Of a stretch of DNA of 64,000 nt, positions 53,002 to 61,901 are shown in pieces. The position numbers and the translations under genes were made by a program. Position 1 is the first letter of the stretch. Each line of letters starts with the position of its first letter. The notes under the pieces were generated by a model. That model was not told where the DNA came from, did no database searches, and saw only the letters and a list, made by a program, of their open reading frames with translations. Source of the DNA: Sphingomonas sp. PP-CE-1A-559 (GTDB lineage: Bacteria; Pseudomonadota; Alphaproteobacteria; Sphingomonadales; Sphingomonadaceae); assembly GCF_004340965.1 (NCBI RefSeq), contig NZ_SLYA01000001.1, positions 62,001 through 126,000 of the forward strand. Reading direction: 5' to 3'.

Positions 53002-55041
53002 ATGATGGGGACCCTGGTCCTGTGGAGCCATGCGCTGGCCGCTTTGCTGTTCGGCGCAACCGCGCTCGGGCAGATGCGGCGACCGAGTGGGCATTGGCCG
53101 CATCGGGCGTTGCTGGTGGCGTTGATCGCGACGAGCCTGTGGGCGCTCGCGGTCGCGGGGATCGGCGCGCAGGACATGGCGACCCGCGTCGCGGCGAGCG
53201 GTCGCGATATTGCATGGCTTGGGTTCATGCTGGCTCTGGTGCGACGCGATCGTACGGGTAACCGGGCGCTGAACGCGGTGTATCTGGTGGTGATGACGCT
53301 CGCCGTGACGGGTGCGCTGCTTGCCTTCCTGGAAGTTGCCGTCGTGCATGATGAGGCGTTCGCCGCGGTTGCGGCCGCGCGCGAAATGCTCGGCATGATG
53401 GGGGCGGTGAGCGCGCTGGTCCTCACCCATCACCTGTATCAGGCGGCGCCGGCGTCGCGGGGCGGCGTCCGACTGGTCATGCTGGCGCTTGCCGCGATGT
53501 GGGGCGTCGACCTGCTGGTGTCCGCCTCGGACTATACTTCTACGGTGGCAGCGCCGATCGTCATCGTCGCGCGGGGCATCGCGATGATCGGCGTCGCCGC
53601 GCTGCTGGTCGTCGGTGTGCATCGCAGCGGTGAGTGGACGCTCGCTTTGTCGCGACCGATCGCGGTGCGTGCGTTGTCGGCGATCGCGCTGGTCCTCTAC
53701 GTCGGCATCACCGCGTTCGCGACCGCCGTCGTCGCCAGCCTCGCCGGACCGTATGCGCGGGTGGCGCAGACGGCGATCGTGTTCGGCGCGACCGCGATGG
53801 TGGTGGCGCTGCTGTTGACGCCCTGGCTGCGGGCATGGGCGAAGGTGAAGGTGGCCAAGCATCTGTTTCGCCATCGCTATGACTATCGTGCCGAGTGGCA
53901 GCGCTTCACCGATACGCTGGGTCGACCTGATTCGCGTGCGGAGTCGCTCGATTGTCGCGTGGTGAAGTCGATCGCCGACCTGACCGACTCGCCCGGGGGG
54001 CTGTTGCTGGTGCCCGATGGGGCGTCGTTGGGGCCGGGCGCGACGTGGAACTGGGCGGGAGCGGCCGATGGTCCGCGCGACGAAACTCTGGCGAGGTATC
54101 TCGCGCAGGACGCGCGGATCGTCGAACTGGACCGGGTCCGCGCCGGCACCGCGCCGGGCGATGACATGGCGAGCGTTCCCGACTGGCTCCGCGAATGTCC
54201 CGAGGCATGGGCGATCGTGCCGCTGGTCCACGGGGGCACGCTGGTCGGCGCGATCGTCCTGGCCCGTCCGCCGGTCGACCGTGCACTCGACTGGGAGGAT
54301 TTCGACCTGCTCCGGGTCGCCGGGCGGCAGGCGGCGAGTTATCTGGCGGAGGATCGCGCGCATGCGGCACTCGCCGATGCCGCCCGGTTCGATGAGTTCA
54401 ACCGCCGGTTCGCGTTCATCCTGCACGACATCAAGAACCTCGTCAGCCAGTTGACGCTGGTCGCGCGCAACGCCGAACGGCACGCCGATAACCCCGATTT
54501 TCGCGTCGACATGGTCGCCACCCTCAAGGATTCGTCCGATCGCATGAACGCGCTGCTCGCCCGACTTTCGCAGCACGGACCCGTCCGCGGCGAACCGCTT
54601 CAGCCGATCGACGTCGCCACCATCGTCGAGCGAGTCGCGGCCGATCGCAAGGCGCAGCATCCGATCGTCGCGCGCGGCGGTCCCGCCTGCGCGCTGGGGC
54701 ACGCGGCCCGACTCGAACAGGTGCTGGGACAGCTTGTCCAGAACGCGGTCGAGGCTAGCGCTGCGGATGCGCCTGTCCTGTTGGCGGTCGAGACGATCGG
54801 CGAACAGGTCGCGATCGACGTGATCGACCATGGCTGCGGCATGACGCCGGGCTTCGTCCGCGACCAGCTGTTCAAGCCGTTCGTGTCGTCCAAGCCCGCG
54901 GGGTTCGGGATCGGCGCGTTCGAGGCGCGGCAACTGGTGCACGCGATGGGTGGCGCGCTCGACGTCGCGAGCCGGGAGGGTGAGGGCACGCGCTTCCGCA
55001 TTCTCCTGCCCGCAGTTGCGGCGCTGGAGGTGGCGGCGTGA
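53002..55041 (+). CDS. prsK: XrtA/PEP-CTERM-associated histidine kinase PrsK
   Basis: A 679-residue membrane sensor kinase. The N-terminal 280 residues form about eight spans (the PrsK 7TM-like region). A GAF-like cytoplasmic domain follows (about 320-450; LLLVPDGASLGPGATWNWAG). The phospho-acceptor His475 is in FAFILHDIKNLVSQLTLVAR, and HATPase motifs come after: N-box LVQNAVEASAADAP, G1 DVIDHGCGMTPGFV, G2 SSKPAGFGIGAFEARQLVHA. PrsK phosphorylates PrsR to turn on exopolysaccharide and PEP-CTERM genes. The stop overlaps the prsR GTG, so the pair is translated together. Confidence 0.93.
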   Translation: MMGTLVLWSHALAALLFGATALGQMRRPSGHWPHRALLVALIATSLWALAVAGIGAQDMATRVAASGRDIAWLGFMLALVRRDRTGNRALNAVYLVVMTLAVTGALLAFLEVAVVHDEAFAAVAAAREMLGMMGAVSALVLTHHLYQAAPASRGGVRLVMLALAAMWGVDLLVSASDYTSTVAAPIVIVARGIAMIGVAALLVVGVHRSGEWTLALSRPIAVRALSAIALVLYVGITAFATAVVASLAGPYARVAQTAIVFGATAMVVALLLTPWLRAWAKVKVAKHLFRHRYDYRAEWQRFTDTLGRPDSRAESLDCRVVKSIADLTDSPGGLLLVPDGASLGPGATWNWAGAADGPRDETLARYLAQDARIVELDRVRAGTAPGDDMASVPDWLRECPEAWAIVPLVHGGTLVGAIVLARPPVDRALDWEDFDLLRVAGRQAASYLAEDRAHAALADAARFDEFNRRFAFILHDIKNLVSQLTLVARNAERHADNPDFRVDMVATLKDSSDRMNALLARLSQHGPVRGEPLQPIDVATIVERVAADRKAQHPIVARGGPACALGHAARLEQVLGQLVQNAVEASAADAPVLLAVETIGEQVAIDVIDHGCGMTPGFVRDQLFKPFVSSKPAGFGIGAFEARQLVHAMGGALDVASREGEGTRFRILLPAVAALEVAA

Positions 55042-56396
55042 GTGGAAACGAGCGGCCCGTCCTGCTGATCGTCGAGGACGACCTCGGGCTGCAGCGGCAA
55101 TTGCGCTGGGCGTATGAGGGGTATGAGATCGTCGTCGCGAGCGATCGGGCGCAGGCGCTCGATGCGGTGCGCGCGCATGAGCCCGCGGTCGTCACGCTCG
55201 ACCTTGGCCTGCCGCCCGACCCCGACGGCGTCACCGAAGGGTTTGCCACGCTGCGCGATATCCTCGCGATGAAGCCGGATACCAAGGTGATCGTCGCCTC
55301 AGGGCACGGCGCGCGCGACAGTGCGTTGCAGGCGATCGCGGATGGCGCCTGGGACTTCTACGCCAAGCCGATCGACATCGATGCGCTCGGCATGATCGTC
55401 AGCCGTGCCTTTCACGTCCATGCGCTGGAGGCCGAGAATCGCAGGCTTGCCGCGCGGATCGACGCGGGCGGGTTCGGCGGGTTGATCAGCGCTTCGCCCG
55501 AGATGGCGGTGGTAACCCGAACGCTGGAGCGAGTCGCGCCGGCCAATGTCTCGGTGATGCTGCTCGGGGCGAGCGGCACCGGCAAGGAACTGCTCGCACG
55601 CGGGCTGCACGATGCTTCGCCGCGGTCACGGGGGAATTTTGTTGCGATCAACTGCGCGGCGATCCCCGAAACGTTGCTCGAAAGCGAGCTGTTCGGTCAC
55701 GAGAAGGGTGCGTTCACCGGCGCGGTGAAGACCACCGAGGGCAAGATCGAACAGGCCGCGGGCGGTACGCTGTTCCTCGACGAGATCGGCGACGTGCCGC
55801 TCGCGCTCCAGGTGAAGCTGTTGCGGTTCCTCCAGGAGCGCGTGATCGAGCGGGTCGGCGGGCGCAAGGCGATCCCGGTCGACACGCGCATCGTCTGCGC
55901 GACTCACCAGAACGTCGATGCGATGGTTGCGGATGGGCGGTTCCGCGAGGATCTGTATTACCGGCTCGCGGAGATCGTCGTACGGATACCGGCACTGGCC
56001 GCGCGGACCGGCGATGCGGTGCTGCTCGCGCGGCACTTCGTCACGCGCTATGCTCGCACGATGAACCCCGTCGTCACCGGCTTGGCCCCTGATGCGCGCG
56101 CCGCGATCGACGGCTGGGGCTGGCCCGGCAACGTCCGCGAGCTGGAGAACCGGATCAAGCGCGCGGTCATCATGGCCGACGGCAAGCTCGTCACGGCGAC
56201 CGATCTCGACCTCGACGGCAAGGGCGAGGAGGCCGCCGCGCTCAACCTGCGCGCGGCTCGCGAACTCGCCGACCGGAAAGCGATCCGCCAGGCGCTGGCG
56301 CGTGCCGACGGCAATATCTCGGGCGCATCGCGGTTGCTCGGGATCAGCCGTCCGACCTTGTACGACCTCCTGAAAAGCTATGATCTCCATGCCTGA
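55038..56396 (+). CDS. prsR: PEP-CTERM-associated sigma-54-dependent response regulator PrsR
   Basis: A 452-residue NtrC-type enhancer-binding protein starting at GTG 55038 (GTGA overlap). Receiver domain with phospho-acceptor Asp55 (VVTLDLGLPPDPDG). AAA+ sigma-54 activator domain: Walker A MLLGASGTGKELLARGLHDA, the GAFTGA loop in ESELFGHEKGAFTGAVKTTE, Walker B GGTLFLDEIGDVPL, and the R-finger region GRFREDLYYRLAEIVVRIP. C-terminal Fis-type HTH DGNISGASRLLGISRPTLYD. The intact GAFTGA means it should contact sigma-54. I found no convincing -24/-12 promoter upstream of the visible polysaccharide genes. Confidence 0.95.
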   Translation: MSGNERPVLLIVEDDLGLQRQLRWAYEGYEIVVASDRAQALDAVRAHEPAVVTLDLGLPPDPDGVTEGFATLRDILAMKPDTKVIVASGHGARDSALQAIADGAWDFYAKPIDIDALGMIVSRAFHVHALEAENRRLAARIDAGGFGGLISASPEMAVVTRTLERVAPANVSVMLLGASGTGKELLARGLHDASPRSRGNFVAINCAAIPETLLESELFGHEKGAFTGAVKTTEGKIEQAAGGTLFLDEIGDVPLALQVKLLRFLQERVIERVGGRKAIPVDTRIVCATHQNVDAMVADGRFREDLYYRLAEIVVRIPALAARTGDAVLLARHFVTRYARTMNPVVTGLAPDARAAIDGWGWPGNVRELENRIKRAVIMADGKLVTATDLDLDGKGEEAAALNLRAARELADRKAIRQALARADGNISGASRLLGISRPTLYDLLKSYDLHA

Positions 56397-58410
56397 GACC
56401 GGATCCGCGGCGACGCACACGCATCGTTATCCGTTGCTGAGCCGGGGCCGGCGTCGGCGCCTGAAAATGCGCGGCGTCGTTACCGCGAGATATACACGCT
56501 TGATTACGATCGGCGTCCTGTGTCTGCTGATCGTCGGTATCGCGATCGCCCTCGCGACCCGTCCGCCACGGCCAGATGCGCGCCGGTCGCTGGTCGACAG
56601 CCTGACGACGTTGGGAGCAGGGAACTACAGTGCCGCGCGGACCAACGCGCAGGCCGCGATCAAGGCTGCCCCGACGTTGGGGATCGCGCATGCGGTGCTG
56701 GCGCGCGCGTATCTCGAACTCGGCGACGGGCTTGCGGCGGAGGCGGAACTGGCGCGGGCGACCGACGCGGGGTTGCCGGCGGATCGCCTGCATCAGCTTC
56801 AGGCACATGCGCGATTGCTGCAGGGCGACCCCGATGACGCGATCGACGAGGCTGCGCAGGCGCAACCGCGGTATGCCGGGTACGCTGCGCGAATCCAGGC
56901 ACGGGCGCTGGCGTCGCAAGGCAAGCCGGTAGAGGCGCAGGCGGTGCTTCGGACGCTGCTCGATCGGGTGCCGAACGACGGCGCGGCGTGGACGGATCTT
57001 GGCCGCATCCGGTTGACGGCGGGCGATGTCGGCGGCGCGTCGGTCGCGGCGGCGCGCGCTGTTACGCTGGCGCGGGGCGAACCGGCGGCGCTGACGTTGC
57101 AGGGGGAGGTCGTTCGCAGCCGCTACGGGCTCGTCGCCGCGCTACCGTGGTTCGAGGCAGCGTTGCAGCGCGACGCCTATTATCACCCCGCGCTGATCGA
57201 ATATGCGGCAACGCTGGGCGAGGCGGGGCGGAATGCCGACATGCTGGCGGCGACGCGTCGCGCGCTGTTGGCGCGGCCGGGCAGCCCGCAGGCGTTGTAT
57301 CTCCAGGCTGTATTGGCCGCGCGCGCAGGACGCAGCGATCTGGCGCGCGGACTGCTGCAACGAACCGAGGGCGCGGTTGCCGGCTTGCCGGGTGCGATGC
57401 TGCTGTCGGGCAGTCTCGATTATGCGGAAGGCAAGTTCGAACAGGCGGCGGTCACGTGGCGACAGCTGGTCGCGATCCAGCCGCTCAACGTTACCGCGCG
57501 CCGATTGCTGGGGGCGGCGTTGCTCCGGTCGGGGGATGCGCAGGCGGCGTTGGGCGTGCTGCGGCCGATCGGGCTGCGCGCCGATGCGGACGGCTATGCG
57601 CTGACGACGATCGCTCGGGCGTTCGAGGCGACCGGGGATACGTCAACAGCGGCGCAGTTCATCGATCGTGCGGCGGGGGGACGGACGGCGCCTGCTGCGA
57701 TCTTCGGTACGGACGATTCGACCGGTGCGTTGTTGGCCGTTGCCGATGCTGCGTCGAACGACCCGACCTATGTGCTGGGGTTGATCCGCGGCCAGATCGC
57801 GCGTGGGGATACTGTCGGCGCAATTGCTCGGGCGCGTGCGCTCGTCACGGCGAGCCCCGGCGCACCTGCCGCGCAACTGGCGCTTGGGGACGCACTGGGT
57901 GTTGCCGGGCGCTATCCCGAGGCGGCCGGGGTCTATGCGCGGGTGGCGGATCTATCGTTCGACGAACCGACGATGCTGCGTCTGGTCGATGCGCTTGGCC
58001 GGGCTGGGCGCGCGCAGGACGCAGCGGCCTCGCTGGCGCTGTATCTGTCGCAGAACCCGCAAAGCTTGACCGGATTGCGCCTGTTGGGGCATTGGCAGGT
58101 CGCGTCGAGGGATTGGGACAAGGCGATCGAGACGCTTGAGGGGGTGCGGCGTCGGGTCGGCAATCGCGATGGTGGCGTCTTGATCGACTTGGCTGTGGCC
58201 TACGCGGGCAGCGACGATGGCGCCATCGCGGTGCGCTATGGCAAGGCTGCGTATAGCCTCGCGCCGATGAACGCGGCCGCGGCGGACGCCTACGGTATCG
58301 CCTTGGCGGCGAGCGGGAATAGTGAAGGTGCCCGGCAACTACTCGACAAGGCGGTCCGACTCGCGCCGGGCGATGCGGTGATTGCAGGCCATCGCCGCCA
58401 GCTTGGCTGA
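56380..58410 (+). CDS. prsT: TPR-repeat protein PrsT (XrtA/PEP-CTERM locus)
   Basis: A 676-residue protein with one N-terminal membrane segment (LITIGVLCLLIVGIAIALAT) and a long periplasmic superhelix of tetratricopeptide repeats from about 65 to the end. Examples are GIAHAVLARAYLELGDGLAA, DGAAWTDLGRIRLTAGDVGG, APAAQLALGDALGVAGRYPE and AAADAYGIALAASGNSEGAR. PrsT proteins scaffold exopolysaccharide assembly, and many are longer (over 850 residues). ATG 56380 overlaps the 3' end of prsR; ATGs at 56389 and 56467 are alternatives. The position after prsK-prsR is the main reason for the name. Confidence 0.8.
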   Translation: MISMPETGSAATHTHRYPLLSRGRRRRLKMRGVVTARYTRLITIGVLCLLIVGIAIALATRPPRPDARRSLVDSLTTLGAGNYSAARTNAQAAIKAAPTLGIAHAVLARAYLELGDGLAAEAELARATDAGLPADRLHQLQAHARLLQGDPDDAIDEAAQAQPRYAGYAARIQARALASQGKPVEAQAVLRTLLDRVPNDGAAWTDLGRIRLTAGDVGGASVAAARAVTLARGEPAALTLQGEVVRSRYGLVAALPWFEAALQRDAYYHPALIEYAATLGEAGRNADMLAATRRALLARPGSPQALYLQAVLAARAGRSDLARGLLQRTEGAVAGLPGAMLLSGSLDYAEGKFEQAAVTWRQLVAIQPLNVTARRLLGAALLRSGDAQAALGVLRPIGLRADADGYALTTIARAFEATGDTSTAAQFIDRAAGGRTAPAAIFGTDDSTGALLAVADAASNDPTYVLGLIRGQIARGDTVGAIARARALVTASPGAPAAQLALGDALGVAGRYPEAAGVYARVADLSFDEPTMLRLVDALGRAGRAQDAAASLALYLSQNPQSLTGLRLLGHWQVASRDWDKAIETLEGVRRRVGNRDGGVLIDLAVAYAGSDDGAIAVRYGKAAYSLAPMNAAAADAYGIALAASGNSEGARQLLDKAVRLAPGDAVIAGHRRQLG

Positions 58411-58472
58411 ACGCTACCGGTCTTGCCCTCGGAACCCTTGCCTCTGGGAAGGCGTGTCGTCAGAAGCCGCGC

Positions 58473-59276
58473 ATGACCGATCCGCTGGACCGCATCGCCG
58501 CCGCACTCGAGCGCCTGTCGCCACCCCCGCCGCCGGCCGCCGATCCGCGCGCGCATCCTGCGTATGTCTGGCGTGGTGGAGTGCTCCAGCCCGCGCGCGG
58601 GTTTGCGCCGTTGCCGCTGGATATGCTGATCGGTGTCGATCGCCAGAAGGCGTCGCTGCTCGCCAATCTGCGCCATCTCGCGGCGGGGCATGCCGCGCAG
58701 GACGTCCTGCTGTGGGGCGCACGGGGAACCGGCAAGTCGGCGCTCGTCAAAAGTGCGGTGGCGGACGTGCAGGGTTCGGGCGGCGACATTGCGCTGGTCG
58801 AGGTCACCGAGCTTGCCGGGCTGCCGACGCTGTTCGCGGCGTTGGCGCAGGTAAGGCGCGCATTCGTCGTATTCGTCGACGATCTCGGGTTCGATGTTCC
58901 GGCCGAGGCGCGTGCGCTCCGGTCGATGCTGGAGGGTGGGGCGGAACCCCGGCCTGCCAATGTCCGATTGCTGGTGACCGCCAATCGCCGACATCTGGCG
59001 CCGCGGGACATCGCCGAACAGGAAAGCGCGATCAATCCGCGCGACTCGGCGGACGATCATCTGGCGCTATCGGATCGCTTTGGCCTCAGCCTTGGCTTTC
59101 ATGCACTTGATCAGGAAGGGTATCTTGCGATCGTTGCGGCCTATGCGGCGACACATGATCTGGAGTTCGAACCGGGCGAGGCCATCGGTTGGGCTACACG
59201 TCGGGGCAGCCGCTCGGGCCGCGTCGCGTGGCAATATATGGTCGATCTAGCCGGTCGCGCTGGCAAGGCGTTGTAA
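58473..59276 (+). CDS. DUF815-family AAA ATPase
   Basis: A 267-residue cytoplasmic P-loop protein of unknown function. Walker A is LLWGARGTGKSALVKSAV at about 83-100, Walker B AFVVFVDDLGFD, and a sensor-like Asn is in VRLLVTANRRHLAPRD. The DUF815 hallmark is NPRDSADDHLALSDRFGLSL, then GFHALDQEGYL. Some AAA proteins with this layout act near replication or cell-envelope genes, but no role is established. It lies 62 nt after prsT, with a loose GGAAC-N17-CGTG promoter-like sequence (58431-58456) in between. Confidence 0.88.
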   Translation: MTDPLDRIAAALERLSPPPPPAADPRAHPAYVWRGGVLQPARGFAPLPLDMLIGVDRQKASLLANLRHLAAGHAAQDVLLWGARGTGKSALVKSAVADVQGSGGDIALVEVTELAGLPTLFAALAQVRRAFVVFVDDLGFDVPAEARALRSMLEGGAEPRPANVRLLVTANRRHLAPRDIAEQESAINPRDSADDHLALSDRFGLSLGFHALDQEGYLAIVAAYAATHDLEFEPGEAIGWATRRGSRSGRVAWQYMVDLAGRAGKAL

Positions 59277-59288
59277 TCTCAAAACGGC

Positions 59289-59312
59289 GGGCCGGTGCCG
59301 AAGCACCGGCCC
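59289..59312. terminator. Bidirectional terminator between the DUF815 gene and the small exported protein
   Basis: Perfect arms GGGCCGGTGC (59289-59298) and GCACCGGCCC (59303-59312) with a CGAA tetraloop. An A-run (AAAA at 59281-59284) lies on the left, which reads as a U-run for reverse-strand transcripts. The flanking genes converge on it. Confidence 0.85.
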
Positions 59313-59319
59313 GGCAACA

Positions 59320-59562
59320 TCAGTTGCTGTCCGAATCGTCGTTGTTGTCGTTGACGATGGCGATAACGCCGATCGCTGCAACGCCAGCTACGATCAGGAG
59401 GGCGAAGATGCCGCCGCCGCCTGCGAGCTCGTTCTTGCCGGACGTTGCCGAGCCAACGCGTGCGTTCGCAACCGACAGGCTGGCAGGAGCAGCCGACGCT
59501 GCAACCGAGGTGGTCATCATTGCAACGGCAAGTGCGCCGCCGGTAAGGGCCTTGAGCTTCAT
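59320..59562 (-). CDS. Small exported single-span protein, likely stress-induced
   Basis: 80 residues from ATG 59562, with GGAG 6 nt upstream. Signal peptide ALTGGALAVAMMTTSVAASA, a short Ser/Ala/Gly linker, one hydrophobic segment (GGGIFALLIVAGVAAIGVIA), and an Asp/Asn tail (NDNNDDSDSN). This plan (signal, linker, glycine-led span, acidic tail) recurs in short sphingomonad proteins; the function is unknown. A perfect GGAAC-N16-CGTT sigma-EcfG-type promoter lies about 35-60 nt upstream, so it is probably part of the general stress regulon. Confidence 0.8.
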   Translation of the reverse strand: MKLKALTGGALAVAMMTTSVAASAAPASLSVANARVGSATSGKNELAGGGGIFALLIVAGVAAIGVIAIVNDNNDDSDSN

Positions 59563-59596
59563 ATACATCTCCGCATTAAACAAACAGAACTGCCGC

Positions 59597-59621
59597 AACG
59601 CAGCAATCACACCGTGGTTCC
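59597..59621 (-). promoter_or_regulatory. Perfect sigma-EcfG promoter upstream of the small exported protein
   Basis: Reading the reverse strand: GGAAC at 59621-59617, 16 nt, CGTT at 59600-59597. This matches the alphaproteobacterial general-stress consensus exactly. The predicted start site near 59590 gives a leader of about 28 nt containing the GGAG ribosome-binding site. Confidence 0.78.
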
Positions 59622-59660
59622 CGTATTGACCGAAGATGGAAACGTCCAGCTAAATCTAGT

Positions 59661-61442
59661 TCAAGAAGTTCCCTCAACCATTTCTGCAAGCTCGAGCCAA
59701 CGCAGCTCGGCGGCCTCCTTTTCGGCGCGGGCAGCATCCATCGCCTTGGTCAGCTTCGCGAACGTCGCATTGTCGCGCATGTAGAGGTCGGGCTTCGCCA
59801 GCTTGACCGCATCGGCTGCCATCTGCGCGTCGAGTTCCTCGATTCGCTTGGGCAGCATCTCGTAGTCGCGCTGGTCCTTGTAGGTCAGTTTCGCGCGGGG
59901 CGCCGCAGCGACGGGGGCGGTCGCCGCGACCTTCTTCGAAGCACGCTTGCCGGTCGTCGTCGACACGCGACGCTTTTCCCAATCCTCGTAGCCGCCCGCA
60001 ACGACATCTACCGTGCCCGAGCCATCGAGGCCGAGCGTGATCGTCACGGTGCGGTCGAGAAAGTCACGGTCGTGGCTGACGATCAGCACGGTGCCGTCGT
60101 AATCGCCGATCACCTCCTGCAACAGGTCAAGCGTCTCGAGATCGAGATCGTTGGTCGGCTCGTCGAGCACTAGCAGGTTGGATGGCTTGGCGAACTCGCG
60201 CGCCAACAGGAGTCGCGAGCGTTCGCCACCCGACAGTGAGCCGATCTTCGCATCGACCATGTTCGGGTCGAACAGGAAGTCCTTGAGGTAACCGTGGATG
60301 TGCTTGCGCACGCCGAGCACGTCGATCCACTCGCCGCCGTCGACGACGACTTCGCGCACCGTCTTCTCGGGCGCCATCAGGCTGCGCTGCTGGTCGATCA
60401 CCACAGCGTCGAGAGTCTGCGCCAGCTTGATCGTGCCGCTGTCGGGCTGGATTTCGCCGGTCAGCAGCTTCAACAGCGTCGACTTGCCTGCGCCGTTGCG
60501 ACCGACGATGCCGATGCGGTCGCCGCGCGTGACCCTCAACGTAAGGTCGCCGATGATCGTGCGGTCGCCGTAGACCTTCGTGACGTTCTTGGCGTCGATC
60601 ACGACCTTCGACTTCGTGTCGTCGCTGGCGGTCGTCAGGTTCGCCGAGCCCTGCGGTCCGATCATCGAGGCGCGTTCGGCGCGCATCTCGTGCAGCTTGG
60701 TGAGACGCCCCTGGTTGCGCTTGCGCCGCCCGGTTACGCCGCGCAGCAGCCAATGCTCCTCAAGCTTCAGCCGCGCATCGAGCTTCTCGGCCTGGCGCTG
60801 TTCCTCGGCATAGACCTGTTCGGTCCACGCCTCGAACCCGCCGAAGCCGATCTCGGCACGCCGAATCGCGCCGCGATCGAGCCACAGCGTCTGCTTGGTG
60901 AGCCGCGTCAGGAAGGTACGGTCATGGCTGATGACGACGAACGCGCCGCGGAAGCGCTTGAGCCAGTCCTCGATCCATTCGATCGCACCGATGTCGAGAT
61001 GGTTGGTCGGCTCGTCTAGCAGCAGCACATCAGGGTCCTGCGACAGCGCGCGGACGATCGCCGCGCGACGCCGCTCGCCACCCGAGGCGGAAGCCGCCTC
61101 GCGCGACAGGTCGATGCCGAGCTGGTCGGCGATCGAATCCGCCTCGTAGTTCACCGGCGCATCGTCGCCCGCCATCACATAGTCGCGCAGCGTCGCGAAA
61201 CCGCGCAGATCTGGCTCCTGATCGAGAATGACGACGCGGGTGCCGGGGACGATCGTCCTGCGTCCCTCGTCCGCCTGGACGCTGCCGCCGAGCAGTTTGA
61301 GCAAGGTCGTCTTGCCGGCGCCGTTGCGGCCGATCAACGCGAGCCGGTCGCGCGGTCCGATATGGATGTCGAGATTGCGAAAGAGCCATCCCGAGCCCTG
61401 GACGAGGCCGAGGCCTTCGAATGCTAAGATTGGTGCTGCCAT
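59661..61442 (-). CDS. uup: ABC-F family ATPase, Uup-like
   Basis: 593 residues from ATG 61442, two tandem ABC ATPase domains and no membrane segments. Domain 1: Walker A LIGRNGAGKTTLLKLLGGSV, signature SASGGERRRAAIVRAL, Walker B VLLLDEPTNHLDIGAIEWIE. Domain 2: VGRNGAGKSTLLKLLTGEIQ, SLSGGERSRLLLAREF, LLVLDEPTNDLDLETLDLLQ. The inter-domain linker is Arg-rich (HWLLRGVTGRRKRNQGRLTK). The C-terminal coiled coil (about 525-590) is typical of Uup, linked to transposon excision stability and ribosome or branched-DNA binding. It is divergent from the PepSY gene. Confidence 0.9.
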   Translation of the reverse strand: MAAPILAFEGLGLVQGSGWLFRNLDIHIGPRDRLALIGRNGAGKTTLLKLLGGSVQADEGRRTIVPGTRVVILDQEPDLRGFATLRDYVMAGDDAPVNYEADSIADQLGIDLSREAASASGGERRRAAIVRALSQDPDVLLLDEPTNHLDIGAIEWIEDWLKRFRGAFVVISHDRTFLTRLTKQTLWLDRGAIRRAEIGFGGFEAWTEQVYAEEQRQAEKLDARLKLEEHWLLRGVTGRRKRNQGRLTKLHEMRAERASMIGPQGSANLTTASDDTKSKVVIDAKNVTKVYGDRTIIGDLTLRVTRGDRIGIVGRNGAGKSTLLKLLTGEIQPDSGTIKLAQTLDAVVIDQQRSLMAPEKTVREVVVDGGEWIDVLGVRKHIHGYLKDFLFDPNMVDAKIGSLSGGERSRLLLAREFAKPSNLLVLDEPTNDLDLETLDLLQEVIGDYDGTVLIVSHDRDFLDRTVTITLGLDGSGTVDVVAGGYEDWEKRRVSTTTGKRASKKVAATAPVAAAPRAKLTYKDQRDYEMLPKRIEELDAQMAADAVKLAKPDLYMRDNATFAKLTKAMDAARAEKEAAELRWLELAEMVEGTS

Positions 61443-61563
61443 GTTCGCGCCACGTAGGGGGGCGAAGTGATGCAGGCAAGTTACACCGCGTGGGCTTCGT
61501 GCTGTCGGCGGCCTGTCGCGATCATTCACAGGCTGTTCAATGCGGGAGGCCTATGCCACCGCC

Positions 61564-61878
61564 ATGAAGATGCTGCTTTTCCTTGCAACCCTGGCCGCTG
61601 CGCCGTTTCTGACGGGTGCCGCCCCCATGCTGGCGGGCGAGCCTCCGCAGCGCCGCAGCGACCAGATGTCGGCGTTGCAGGCGCGCAAGACCGGAGCGCC
61701 GTCTTTGCGCGAGATCGAGTCGCGCGTGATCCCGACGATGCGGGGCGCGCAGTATCTCGGCTCGGACTACGATTCGGGCAGCGCCATTTACACGCTGAAA
61801 TTCCTGCGCGATGGAACCGTCATCTGGGTCGACGTGGATGGCCGTAACGGCCAGATCGTCGGCCGCACGGGTCGCTGA
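61564..61878 (+). CDS. PepSY-domain exported protein
   Basis: A 104-residue periplasmic protein with a signal peptide (LLFLATLAAAPFLTGAAP) and one PepSY-like domain: SLREIESRVIPTMRGAQYLG, then IYTLKFLRDGTVIWVDVDGR and NGQIVGRTGR. Small PepSY proteins are commonly encoded directly before OmpR-type regulator and kinase pairs, as here (23 nt upstream), and may adjust or report on that system. ATG 61564 is preferred over 61540 because it begins the signal peptide cleanly. Confidence 0.85.
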   Translation: MKMLLFLATLAAAPFLTGAAPMLAGEPPQRRSDQMSALQARKTGAPSLREIESRVIPTMRGAQYLGSDYDSGSAIYTLKFLRDGTVIWVDVDGRNGQIVGRTGR

Positions 61879-61901
61879 ACACTGTAATCGAGAGGATTGT
61901 C

